DNA from: Yamagishiella unicocca | Lineage: Eukaryota > Chlorophyta > Chlorophyceae > Chlamydomonadales > Volvocaceae | Length of the DNA stretch: 64,000 bases | Reading direction: 5' to 3' | NCBI GenBank assembly: GCA_003116995.1 | Contig: BDSL01000002.1 | Coordinates: 62,001-126,000 of the forward strand | Shown here: piece by piece, positions 48,337 through 61,100 of the stretch | How the letters are laid out: each line of letters begins with the position of its first letter | Position numbering within the stretch: the stretch's first letter is position 1 | Program-made: the position numbers and the translations under genes | The notes under the pieces: model-generated | Databases searched by the model: none | What the model was told of the DNA's origin: nothing | The model's input: only the letters and a program-made list of their open reading frames with translations

Positions 48337-50801
48337 GGTGGAAGGGGGGGCGAAGTGAGGTTGGAGCTGGGTGGTAGGAGTTGAGGCTGCGGGCGCGGAG
48401 GAAAACGTGTGGAGCGATGTTGCAGCTGGGGGGCGGGTCCCGTGGGGTGTGGGAATGCGAATGCGGCAGGGAGGGGCGGGGCGCTTGTCAGGGGCTTGTG
48501 GTTGGGGGTGGCGCGTGTGTGATGGAGCGTTGGGATTGCGTCGGGGGGGGAGGGGAGGGGCAGCCAGGTAGTTGCAGCGTGGGGGGGACTGCGGCAGGGA
48601 GGGGTTGTGGGCGCGTGAGGAGGCGCTGGTTGGCCTGATGGGTGGCATAGTGATGTACGGTGGTGGTAGTGATGTACGGTGGTGGTAGTGATGTACGGCT
48701 GCAGCGCTTTTGAGACGAAGCGGCAGACGGGCGGAAGGAGAGGACGAGGGGAGATGGCGTCTATTGCTCTTGCAGGGGGGGGGGGCGAGAAGACCAGTTA
48801 TCAGGGGGGGCCAGGGGCGGGGCCCCGAAGGTTGGGCCAGCATTGCGCCACGGTCCCTTGGAGGCAGCAGCTGCAGGGGTGATGAGAGTTAGTACTGTGG
48901 CTCGGGGCTCGGGGTGTGGAGGCGGACGAGCTCCACTCCACTGACCTGCGTTGGCTCGGTAGCGCCCCTCGCAAATGGAGCGCAGAGGGGTCGTACGGGT
49001 GTACGGCACCTGATGACGTGGCGCCATCGACCTCAATCATGGAGGTGCTCCCTGGAGTGTATTTCCGTACGATGGGTGTTGTACTTCTTGGACGAGAATA
49101 TAGGTTCACCACTCAACGGGCTGTTGTTGCTGCTTGAGGCTGAGGACTCCGCGACGTCCTCTGGTGGACGCGCCGTGCCATGCAACCGCCTCCAGCCGTG
49201 CTCCTGCGAGGGCCCGTGTTGTTTTGTTGATGACGGTGAAGGGCCGAGCCTCGGAGGGTTACGGGGAGCAGCGCCCCCGTGGGGGGTGGGGTTGCAAGGA
49301 AAACCCGTGTACGAAGGGAAAACCATTTAGGACAGACGTTTCCCCCGGGGGGGGGGTCGAGGAAGGCGCGTGGATGCGAGAAAAACCGTGGGGTGTGGGG
49401 TTAGGTGCGGGATGCTGCCTGACCGCTGAGCCACGAAACGGCCACGTGGTGTGGTGCGGTCTGCGCCGGGCAGTGAAGTGGCTCTCGCGCGCGCGTACGG
49501 CATGTACGGATGGAGGGGACACCAGGTGTATGACTAAGTGATGAAGGTGAGGACGAGCTTTGCGATGGGAGTTGTGCCGAAACATTATTACTTTTAAGTT
49601 ACAGTACGTGCCACGTCAGTCAGCCAGCACTGGCAGCTGCAGCTGCAGCCGGTCGCGACCGGACAGAGCAAAGCCCTGTCACCAAAACTGTACCGTACCG
49701 TACGGCATCGTACATACCCGCGGGCGCCCCCCGCGCCAGTATCCTCGGGTGCACTCCGGAGGCCGCCGCGGGTCACTGCGCCGCCGCCGTTGCAACTCAC
49801 AGCCGCTCACACGCATCGCAACGTTGCCGCCAGTGAGCTTGCGCCTCCACCTCTTACCGACTGCAGAGCTCCCCGGACCTCACCTCCCACCACCGCACCA
49901 CCATCTGCTAATGGCGCATGTGCTTTCAAGACACCTGCCGGAATACCATACCCTACCAACTCTATTTTGGCGTAGACGTCTAACCGACGCCGCAGCCAAT
50001 CCTAACCAAACCAAAGCCTTATGCAGTTGACATGCCATGACGTGACGACGCGATGCCGTTGATGCTGTTGTCACGTGAATGGGGGTGGCGTAAAAACCGT
50101 GAGGGGAGTGTTTGTGGGCGACGACGGGACCTGCGCGTCCCGTGCCCTGCACAATGCCGTAATACCCGCCGAGCCGAAAAAATACAATAACCAACAAAAC
50201 ACTTGGTACGGACGCTCTCGCCCTATCATCCAGGCTACATGATAGTCGCCCCCTGCAGTAGAGACTTAGCTGCCGCTCCGGCGCGTAGCCTCCTCCGCAG
50301 CCACATTCAAACCGTCACATGCTAGATATTTTGCATAGGGGCCGTCCACGGGACAAACCCCCAGGCATAAGGCCCTCTCCTCGTGAAAGGCCTGGGCCGA
50401 AGACAAAATTGGCGATTCACACAAGACAGTGGAAGGGGCGCCCCTATCCACCAAAACACAGCGTAGGTGCCTTTCTTCGCAAGGCCCAGCATGAGAGTAA
50501 GCATCGTAGCCTGAGGCATTCGGCCCTCCTCTTGAACTGCCCATCGAACGGATCACCGTAAGGCCCTCATCTGAATATGCCTCGCGAACGAATCGTCACG
50601 GCTTCGCAGCTCGCAGCCTATGGGCCCCCCCCACCACATCACACGCCACCATACCCCCGGAACGGATCGCAACCCCACAACCTGCGAAAACATCGCACAT
50701 TCACGACCGCAACGCCCTTCATCCTCAACCGCATCTCGATTGAGCTTCGCCCTCCAACCCCATACCCCCGACTCCCTGATGAACGCCTGGACACCGGCCC
50801 T
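48337..50801. other. intergenic, UBA5 to glycosyltransferase
   Basis: Convergent 3' ends. It contains three 19-bp units of GTGATGTACGGTGGTGGTA (about 48650-48700) and a copy of the interspersed AAGGAAAACCCGTGTACGAA repeat (49291-49341). No gene is recognised. Confidence 0.55.
49291..49341 (+). repeat. interspersed repeat, best-preserved copy
   Basis: GTTGCAAGGAAAACCCGTGT, then ACGAAGGGAAAACCATTTAG, then GACAGACGTTT. Related copies occur at 3004-3040, 23203-23243, 25467-25495 (reverse strand), 46657-46710 and 16464-16498, all in introns. Confidence 0.85.
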
Positions 50802-53207
50802 TCATACCCCGGACCAGGTATTGTACACATCCATCGGCCGGTCGGCGTCCCCGATTCCGCAGCCCCGTCCCTCCAAGCGGCTGCCGTCTGCCACCTCCAT
50901 ACTGAAGAGTGACGGCCCCGGGCGTAGCCCGGCGAAAGCAGCGGTGCGGCCCATACCGCTGTGGCCCGTGATGATGTGGTGGTGGCAGCGGGAAAAGTAC
51001 CAGTGCTCCAGGGCGGTGCGCCGGAGGCCATCGTCGGTCACGTTTTGGAAGAACTGCACCGTGGCTGCCGTCATGGTGAGCAGCTGGGAGCCGAACCTGA
51101 GGAGAGGGACACGGGGGCTCATGGGGCTCATGGCTTTTCGGTGTAGGAAGGCGGGCGGGCGGGGACAGGGCAGGATGGCTTTGCCACATCGCCAGTGGTG
51201 TGTCACCTCCTTCCGCAAGAGTTGTCATCTGCTGGTACCGCCGGCTATCACCCTTCCCCCCTCCACGCCAACGGGATTCTCTTATCAAACCCCCCACGCC
51301 AACGCCGTCACCCGGCCGAATCCGGATGGGAATCATTCACGCGGCGTACTAGAAGCATCCCTCACCTCTCCCGGGCAAGCCGCCGCACAGCCAGTGTGTC
51401 CGTCATCAGGTAAAAGTAGATGCGCAGCGGCGGGCCCACGGGAGGCGGCGGCGCTGCCGGCGGCGGCGCCGTCGGGGCTACAACGGCGGCGGCAGGACGC
51501 GGAGCAGAGCGTAAGCTGTCAGCAAAGAGCGGGTCAGTATGGGGTCATGACGTGTTTCGCGCCCGCCCTACCCGTCGTCCTACCCCGCCCCGCCTTCCCG
51601 CCCCAACCCCTCCCGCACCTGACACGTCATGCTCCTGTTGGTGCCCCTGTGACAGATCATCTTGCGCGAGTGGCGCCAGCAGCGGCCCGCTGAGCATGGC
51701 CACGCTGGCCGCCAGATGCTGCGCGCAGCCCAGGAAGCCGTTCACCACATTGGTCGACAGGTCGTCTAGGGGCGCCTGCGGAGGGGGCGCAAGGGGGGAT
51801 GCAGCAGCACGGTGAGGGGGGGGAGTATAAGAGAAGCCGCGAAAGGGGGGGATCCGGGGCGGAGGGCTGCAGCGGGTGGCCGGGTCGAGTTCGGCGCCAT
51901 TCGGAAGGTGCGATGCAGTGTGGCGGCGCGGAAGGCGCCGCAGCATGCGGAGGGGAGAGGATGCCGGCCGGCAGCGAGAAGGACCCACGCCAAGCTGCCC
52001 TTTCCGCGCTCGCCTCGCGCTCACCATTCACCACTGCACTCCACCCACCCACCCGGTGACCGGTTCTTTCCTGTAACCCACCCATCCACCCGTAATACAG
52101 TCGCCCCCCCCTCAGCCCCGGGAAATTCGACTGACGCTCTCCCCGCCAACCTTCCATTGCCCGCCCGCGACCCATACATGCACCATCCATCTTAGCACGC
52201 ACCTCGCCCTGTCGCTCTATTTGCTCCAGGATTTTATCGTCGCCAAGCCGGATCTGGATTCCGATCTTGATCGCGCTGTCGTCCACCATGATGGCGTGCA
52301 GCCCAGGATCGTCCGACGCCAGCGCCCGCGTCTCCAGGTTCAGCCCGAACAGGAACTGTACCGCGCATCCGAAAGCCGTGTCGGGTCTCAGCCCGTAGGC
52401 CTCCATCTGCTGCCGGTGGTGCGGGTTGTTGAAGAGCCCCACGGTGATGCCGCGGTGCATGCGCAGCAGGATGGTGGTGGCGTGGACCGGCCCCACGGTG
52501 TTCAAATTTGAACGGATGAAGGTATGGTAGATGGAGAATTGTGGATCCAGCCAGGCGTCGTCCTCGGTGGGGTTCCAGAATGCCACGTCCGGGCCCTCAA
52601 GCGGCGGGCCTGGACTGCCGGCGGCAGCGGCGGCGGCGCCGGAGTCTGCTGGGCCGAGGCCGCCGCACGTCCAGTCGATGTGCGGGGTGGCGAAGGCGGC
52701 CTGGAGGCCCGGCTGGGAGGCGTGGGACGGTTGGATGCAGAGCACCCGGTCGGTGAGCAGGGCGAAGTAGAAGGACGACACGGCGTTCACCAGCCGGTCG
52801 GCAATTCCATCTGGGTCAGCGGTGACGACCCAACGGGCACGGGAGCGCGCGGAGAGCGGCTGAGCGGGGTCGGGGTCGGCGGCCAGGGCTCGTTTCTGTT
52901 GGAGCAGCCGACGGGCGCTGTGGCTGCTGCGGGCGTGGTGGCGAGGCTGGTGGTGGTGGCGGGTCACCCGACGCACGTCCAGGAGGGCATTGTATTGTTG
53001 CTGGGAGAGGCCGGTAAAGACGCCAGGGTTGCCCAGCGCCGCACGGTGCAGGCGCGCATAACGGTAGAAGGATGGGCACGCCGCTGCCGACGCGGGAAGA
53101 GGGAACTGTAGAGAGTCATTGCTTCCAGAGGCAGAATGTGTGAGCAGCACCACGACCGCAAAGAAGCTGTGCAGCGCGGTCTGGCGCCTCGAAGCTGTTA
53201 GCTGCAT
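50802..53207 (-). CDS. GT37-like (FUT1-type) glycosyltransferase
   Basis: Minus-strand exons 53207-52203, 51775-51619, 51477-51366, 51096-50802, phases consistent, giving about 522 residues. An N-terminal hydrophobic segment (SFFAVVVLLTHSASG) right after a short basic start indicates a signal peptide or Golgi signal anchor. Seen, in the order of plant xyloglucan fucosyltransferases: CPSFYRYARLHRAAL, DGIADRLVNAVSSFYFALLT followed by DRVLCI, the IGIQIRLGD motif near residue 325, then a C-terminal part with IYFYLMTDTL and ALEHWYFSRCHHHIITGHSG-like acceptor/donor-site sequence. Likely transfers a sugar (fucose in the known family) to a glycan in the secretory pathway. The join 51619/51477 has an alternative acceptor. 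The donor sugar is not readable from the sequence. Confidence 0.72.
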
Positions 53208-56200
53208 CCTGCCGCGGGGCAACAGCAAAGGTACCCCGCGCAGCTACTCAATAAGCCAGGGCCATATATGCCATCCTGGGTTACAGAAGGCGACACGTAC
53301 AGCCTTCCTGGGCTTATGCTTTGCTTCGTCGTCCGTCTGGCAGGAGTGCGAGCTAAATAACGTCGTTGAATCGAGAGCGATCGAACACTATAGGTATATC
53401 TCAGCACCGATACCTTGTTCACAATTACGTGGGCGTTTCCTCTCTATCCTCTCTATTGATGCAACCGTCGGGCAACCAACACACGGCGCTGGAAAAGGCA
53501 GGAAAGCGTGAATTCTCTCACCCGGATCCAGATTAGCATAAATAAATAAGCAAAGGTGATATCAGTGGTTAAGCAAATCTATGCGCAGGAAATGTCGTAG
53601 AATATTGTTTACACCGGTTTGTCGGCAGGCGTAATGTTCACTACTACGCCAGTACGATATAGACGGACAAAGCTTCCTCGCGGCTGCGGGCCACGCTACA
53701 CGCTATACGCTGTCGTAGTTCAGCAGCGACTGAATTACCCCAGCAGCGCTTGGATAGGCAAAGCCCTTGCCAAGATCACCGACGATTTCTCGCGTGTAAT
53801 AGCCGGTCAGCGTGTAATAGCCGGTCACCAAAGGACCTTGAAGTTGGTCGGCCGCCTCCAGTTCGACCAGTCTGTCTCTTCGACAAGTCACCACACCCGA
53901 CAGCCTCTTGGCAGTCGCGTAGCACAAATTACATGCAGCATGCCGAAGTAGAGCAGCTGCGCTGACGCCGGTCCCGTCCCTTTCACCCCCGGCAGCTACC
54001 CGTCCGCTGCCCTCATCGACGATCCGCGTCAAATACCTCGCTGACATTCTCGTGTCATGTGGCACACAGCGGTCTGGTTTGTTAAGGCCCCATTCGGGCG
54101 GCCACGGGCTCCGCTGTGCAAGGGCTGCGGCCTTCCGCGTATCCCACTCGAACCAGCTCGAACCTCCCAGCTGCAAGCAGCAGCGGCCCTTCCCCTTCCC
54201 TTCCCCCTCTAGCTCATATTGCGGCGGACTGCGTTTGCGTTGTGATCATCCTCCGAGTGCGACTGCGACGGTGTGTGAGTGTGCCAACCAATCGCCGTGT
54301 CGACGCCGTCGGTGCTCGGGGCTCTTAAGCACGAGGCCAGGGCCTCCATTCCTCCATGATGGCTGCAGGTGTTGTCGCCTCTGCGCGGTCCATCCAGCGT
54401 GTGTCAATTCACCGCGACGCCGCTCACCTCCTCACACATGAACCCTAGTGTCTGTGTGCGTAACTGTGTGGAGGACAGGGCGCAAAGGTGTAACCCTCCG
54501 CTAGTATGCACGGACAAGGGCTGACACGCCACGCAACATAGGGAGATTGCAAGCCCCGCCATGGGAGCCCCTCCTAGCTGGGTTGGTGGTTGCGCAGAGT
54601 GCAATTGCCAGCCTCCGCCTAGTGTATGAGATGCAGGGGGCGGGGGGGGGGACGGAAGACTCTTCGAGTCGTCAAGTTTGCCACGGCGCCCTGCTGTTTG
54701 TGGCTGTTTCGCACTGTTTCGCTCGTTTAGCGATGGAGTCGTTTGCAATGGTGTCACTAGCGGTGTGGCTGTCAGCGTGTACGTGTTGTAGTTGCTCCCA
54801 GCCCTGAACTGCCGAGCTTCTACCGCTCTAGCTCTAGCCTTGAACAGGCTCTAGCTCTAACCGGACTAACCCCAGCCACCCTAGCTCTAGGCTTGACCAG
54901 GCTGACTAATTATGGGTGGCACTTCGTGATAACTGCCATGCGTTACCGATAATTGAACGGCAACACACGGCAACGCAGCAGCGGCCCGTGCAGGTTTGGA
55001 GATGCTGGGTTTGGTATCGCGCAGCAGAGTGCAGCACTCTGGAGCAGTTGACTGCCGCCTCGACTTGATAGCTGCAGCAGCTTCCCAACAAGTGGTGCGG
55101 GCTTCGACCCACCTCATCATGCCTCCTGACTTTCGGATAAGTCGGACGGGGCCAGGAAACGCTGTTGTTGCAACTGTTGCAGCAACAACTCGCATTTGCT
55201 CACATATGCCCTAATGACGGCCGAATCATCCATACAAGTTTGAACATACCAACAGATCCATATCCATTCTCGTAAAACTGTCAACTCGTGCCATACGCGA
55301 GGCAAGGTCCTCTGAGAGAGGAGCCTGCTCGTCTGACCCGTGCACCCGTCTGACAGTTTTGACTTTCGTCCATGATCAAACGGACGAACGGACGGCACAA
55401 GTGCATTCGCCTTCGGCGCATCATTTGCGTTTGCGTTGCTTGAGGAATTGTGTACACATACAAGTTGGCATTGTGCACAAGCACGGTGTCGGATTATTAC
55501 TTAATACTCCAACAGAGTCCTCCAACAAGCAACACCCGTATGCAATACGGCTCATCCACACGATCCGCACCACAAAAACATTTTAGCCCTTGCGCTTCTT
55601 AGTCGCATCTTTGCTTGTTTCCCATAGGAGCGGTGTCCGTCATAGCGCCGCCTTTACAGCAGCGTTCGGGCAAAAGCGCGCAAACAGGGTAACCTCTGAA
55701 AAGTGCCTCCACGGGGGCACAAGGTGGCCTGGCGTAGGGTTGACAACAATTATATATAAGGTACGTGTGGGTCCTGGGACGGCTCCGCACGATGGCAGCC
55801 TTCCCACTAGACCCTGTCCTACGTTTCCTCCCTCCACCAAACATGTAGTTGGGTGGGTGCACGAACCTGGTTACGTGATCGGTAGCGCCCTTTTGCGTTT
55901 AGCGCTGACTCGGACCGGATAAAGTAGCCCCCCACCTCTATCCGTGCGTGCATCTCAAACCCGCGTTCTCCGACTCGGCTTTCAGTTGCTGTTTGATCCA
56001 CAAGGACAAATACGTGTCTCAACGCTACCCCAATCCGCACTGTGAGTTGGGACATTGCACGCCCATAGGATTTGTTTGGCTGTGTGACGGCACGCCAGTC
56101 GACTGCGGAGGTGCTGCGTTGGAAAATGCATGAGTGTAAAGCACATAAAAGCCAACGTTTGGCGTGCCAGTGGCACGCTATGTAGCAGACCGGGTGCAAA

Positions 56201-58102
56201 TCCAACTTCAATCCAAGGGAAACAAATGGAACATTCCGCCCAAGCCTGCCGGAAGCCACACGCTGCCCGATGCCTAAGTGCTAGTCGAAGGCGTGCCGGC
56301 GCCAGGCTCAATAAAGGTTCAGCTGTTGCAGTACGGGACAGCGAGGGGTAGCGTCACTCTCCCGACCCAGTGTCATGCCCCAGCACCGGCATAGTCGATT
56401 CGCGGGCATTAGTCATGGTTTCGGCGCCGCTGCAGAAACGCGAATCTGAGCGCGACGGTTGGAGTGAAATATCTTGCGCGTGCGTTGTTAGGTACGATTC
56501 TTTGACACTCAGTAACGGACGTCGTCTTATATCGTCTGATAGCTATCGGTGTTGGACAGTAGCTGGCTCACGATCGGAGCCGAAGGGATAAGGACATAGG
56601 GTGCGCACATCGGGCCCATGTAGCGTATGCCGCCTTAGCACGGCTAGATGCCACTCCTGGTGTTCCCGGCCGTGCTCGGTATCCTCTCGCACGAGGTGCC
56701 CAGTTACAGACGTGTAACGACAGTGGCGAGCATCTGTTGCCCCGCAAGTAACAGTGCAGCTGTGGGCCGCGCTTCGGTCGGGAGTCAGAATACCCGGGGC
56801 AGAACCCGGAAGAGGTAGCGACTTGCGGCATTTACTTGCTAACGTGTCTACGACCTGGTCAGCTGTGGCCTGAGCGCTAACAGCAGCGCACGTCCAGCCA
56901 GTCCTGGAGTCGGCCAATACGGTCAGCCAGGAAAGCACGAACAGCACGGCCGGGAAAGTGTTACATGTTACACCTGGTGTCTGTGACAGCCGAAGACTGC
57001 TGTGGGGCCTGACACCAGCTTTACCCAATGGCACGCGAGAATGTTCTGAAGCTGACCTATCTAGGACTTCCTAAATATGCGATGGGAAGGGCCGCGCGGG
57101 GGCCGGCGGGGGGAAGGGGAACCATTGGGTCGTGAAAGTGAAGTGGTTACGAAGGGATGGTTGTGGCCTTCCGGTTTAGGACAGGTGTTGGGAGGCGGGG
57201 TCTGGGACCTCGAGGAAGGGAGGTTGGCGGCAATGCGCCGGCCCAATGCGTCGGTCACCAGACAGGCAGGCAAGAGGGAGCAGCAGGTTGCAAAGCAGCG
57301 CAGAAGACCAGCCCTGCCCAGCCCTCCTGTACGCGGTTGCCAGTGGAGGGCGACACCACTCGCGGCAGTTGTCCGCACCGCACCGCCTATAAATATTGCG
57401 GATGATTGCGTGCAAATTGTTGGTGAAGAAGGGTGAAGCGAAGGATACCCGCGCACCCAAGCGCCCTACCCTCCAGCTAATAAAAGTTATTTCTTTCGGG
57501 CGATCCACACGCACTGCCCGAAGATTAGCTCATGCGGCAGATGGGCGCTGGTATATGCGCGGTACTGAGGGAGCGAGGGGGGACAGGGCCAGCGCTATCG
57601 ATATTGCCCTGGGGCAAGCCCGAAAAAATCATTGTCATTGAAGATGAAAGACTTTGATACAAATATTGCGTTTAAGGGGCTGACTGCTCACTGCGGCGCC
57701 CTCGCATTGTTTTGGGGAGGAATTGACCCTTTTTGACCCGCGGGACTGCTTGCTAGCTGCGTTACGGCTCGGCATGACGTCGATAGCTAGAGGTTCTTGT
57801 TGCGGAGTGGTACAACAGAAGATTTACTTTGCGAGTTTAGGTCTGCTGGTCCAACGCGTTTACTAGGGGGTTGCCTGGAAATATGACAAAATGGCTTGCA
57901 CGTGCAAGCGTTTCCAAGGGCCACATACGGTAGTGCCAATGTTCACACCCACCACACTTTCAAATAGGATCTTGTTCATATTGTTTTTGGCTTAAATTTC
58001 TAGGAGCATCATATGCTGACAACTCTCGAGCGTACCTGCAAACCCTGCCCCTGCGTAAGCCCAAAAATCAACCAAATCGATACTGTTGGCTGATACTCTG
58101 CC
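53208..58102. other. long intergenic stretch, no gene recognised
   Basis: Upstream of both the glycosyltransferase (-) and ENGase (+), so it must carry both promoters. Small repeats: GTGTAATAGCCGGTCA twice (about 53795-53829) and three CTAGCTCTAG/CTTGA-CAGGCT units (about 54826-54903). TATATATAAG near 55750 and TATAAAT near 57388 are possible core promoter boxes without an assigned transcript. Confidence 0.5.
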
Positions 58103-61100
58103 ATGGGACGGCGAGGACGCTCTCTGTTTGGGCTGATGCTGGTCGGCGCGGGCGCGGTGGCCCTATACCTGTGGCGGAACCGGCGCATGCGTGACTACGC
58201 AAAGGCACTGCTTGCTCCGGCAAGCGACTGTGTGCGGGATCTCGTTAAGAGGACGCTAAGGCACCAGGTGGGGTGTTATGGCACCCGTGACTTTGCATCG
58301 GTGACACGCGTCAGTGACCTGGGTCCGACGCGATTGCGCGCGATGGCCGCGTGGCCCCTCGCAGGCCGGTACCGAGCGCGGTGATGGCAATCCCAAAGCC
58401 ATCATAACAGGTGAGCATTCAATATTCTTGCGATGGATGAGCGATACATGCAGCGACCCGGAAAACGCCACATTCCTCGCACTCCTGCGTGCACCTACTG
58501 GTATATCATTCCGGGATAACTGTTAAGCAATCTATCTTGTACTTACGACTTCATTTTAGCAAGCGGCAGGACAGGCTGCTCACTTTCATTGCGGAGGTCC
58601 TGCTCAGGCCTCAGGTCTGCTCTCCAGCCACGCTCTCGCCCCATGCCAGCTCAGCTTCCCTCTTCGCTCTTCCCCCCTTCCTCACCAAAACGCCTGTGGT
58701 GCTCAGTTCCCGTTCCCGATCTCCTACAACTCCTCGACCCCTGCTTACGGCATCTTACCTCCGCGTACGGCATCTAGCTCTGCGTCAGCCCCCGGCAACC
58801 TTTCCCCCATACCCATATCAGCAGCGGCCCCCCCACCCGCCCATGTTCCCACACCCCCTTGCCTTCGCCTCCTGTAACGGCATTCGCGTGTGCAGGTGCG
58901 GGCCCCTCTCCCCACTCGTTTCCCGCCTTTGCTTTGTCTTCCCTTGCAACGTCCCTGCTGCCTCCGGCCAAAACACGACACCTCCCGGCACCCCAACTCG
59001 TGCGCCTTCAGGCTTGGCGGCTCCGGAGGCCCGCCCGCTGTCGACTGTTGAGCAGCTCCTCTCCTGGAGCCCCGACCCCGCAGCCGACCCCGACGCTCCT
59101 TTCTGCCAGACCTACAACTCCCCGTTGATGCTGCCGCCGCCTCTTCCAGCGACCCCAGCAGCCACCACCCCAACCGCCGCGGCGGGGGCGAGCCGACTGA
59201 CGGGCGCATCGCCAGTTGTGGAGGTGGCGGGCAGCGCCGGCGCCGCATCTGGTAGTGTTGGCGGCGGCGGGTGCGGGTCCGGGTCCGGGTCCGGTCAGCC
59301 CCGGCTGCTGGTGTGCCACGATATGAAGGGCGGCTACCTGGGAGATCGCTTCGTGCAGGGGGCGGCAGACCCCAGTTTCTTCAGGTGGGGCTCTGGGTTG
59401 TGATGGACTGTTGACGGGCTGCTGGGACATGGGCTAGGGCGGGATAGGGCGAAGGGCTGAAGCTGGCAGGCGGCATAGGGGGCGGAGGCTTATTCGGGCA
59501 GCGGGAGGAGCCGCACGACGAAAGGGATTTAGGGCTGCGAGGAAGTGAAGCGATTGCCTTGAGAGACGACCTTGAAGGGCGACCCACGGGTTCACACGCA
59601 ACGGCGCCAACGGGCTTTCCCGATGCGGAATGACATTTTAATGGCTCGAGTTTTGGGTTTTCGGGACCCAGAGCAAGGGCCATGGATCTGAGCACGGTTT
59701 CTGGTGGAAACAAGGAGGGCCGGAGGCTCTTGCCATTGCTGCTATGGCTCCTGCTTGTGCTCTTCTGCCGCAGTCATTGGGCGAACAGGCATGCGAGCGC
59801 GGCGCAGCCAGCAGCCAGCTGAGTTTTCGCCCTGGCAAGTGAGCCGCGGGGCTTGTAGTGGCCTGCCCTCCCCCGCCCTCCCCCGCCCTCCCCCGCCCTC
59901 CCCCGCCCTCCCCCGCCCTCCCCCGCCCAGCAACACTTCCCATGTCGAGTAACCGGCTCCCTCCCCGGGCCCTTCCTCCCCGAGCACCCACACCCTCCGC
60001 TCCCTTCCGCCCCAGGCTGTGGCAGTGGGACCAGATCGACGCCTTCATCTACTTCTCGCACCACCTGGTGACCCTGCCGCCACCCGGCTGGACGGCGGCG
60101 GCGCACCGGAACGGGGTGCGGGTGAGTGCGCAGGAGGCGGGTGCTGACGACCTGGTGGTGTGGCCACACGTTACTGATGCTGGTGGTACTGGTGCTGCTG
60201 CTGGTGGTGGTGGCGATGGTCGTGATGGTGTTAGTAGGGCTTCTCCGGGGACAGGTTGGGCTGTTCGGAAGGCACTGGCTTGCTGCCACCACCGCGCATG
60301 CCCACAGTCACCGGCACACGGCATGCCGCATGCCGCATGACGTCACGTCGGCACTCCTCACGTCACGTGACGCTCGCGGAAGTCCGCACGGCACAGCTGC
60401 ACCAAGCACGTGCCTCATACCCGCGACTCATCTCCGCCCCCGCCACCTGCACCCGCGGCCCTACCGCCACCGCCACCGCCACCGCCGCCTGATCGCCCCC
60501 CTCCACAGGTCCTGGGTACGTTGATCACCGAGTGGGACGAGGGGCGTGCCAGCTGCGAGAAGCTGTTCGCCAGCCCCGCCGCCGCCCGCCGCACCGCCGA
60601 CTGCCTGGCCGACCTGGCCGTCCACCACGGCTTCGAGGGCTGGCTGGTCAACATAGAGAACGGCATGCGGCGGGATCTGGTGACGAACCTCTCCCACTTC
60701 GTGGCTCATCTGCGAGCAAGGATGGCGGCGGTCGTGGGGCCGCAGGCCATGGTGATTTGGTGCGTGGGGGCGGGCGGTGGAGGGGGAGCTGCCGAGGAAA
60801 CCGGTTACATTTGACGTAGCAGACGGAGGGCGGAAACTAGCAGGCAGGGGGGGAGGGCGTGGAGAGGAAAACGGGTTGTCAAGGCAGAATTAAAGTTCTT
60901 AAGACACAGTAGACGAAAGTAGAGGGAAATGAGTGTAGGAGACACGTTTGAGAAGGGGGGGGGTGCCGGAGCGCTTATGGGAAGCCACTGAAAGGGTGTG
61001 GCCGTCCATCGCATCGCCGCTGCGCTGCATGTCGTGACACTGTGCCCGTGTTACTGTGAAAACGACGGGGCGCCGTACACCGGTGATTGTGTATGGGTGT

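Noticed and set aside
47638..48843. 401-codon minus-strand open frame
   Set aside because: It lies antisense to the last UBA5 exon and flanking GC-rich sequence, is Pro/Arg/Ser-rich and shows no domain; GC bias leaves such shadow frames open.
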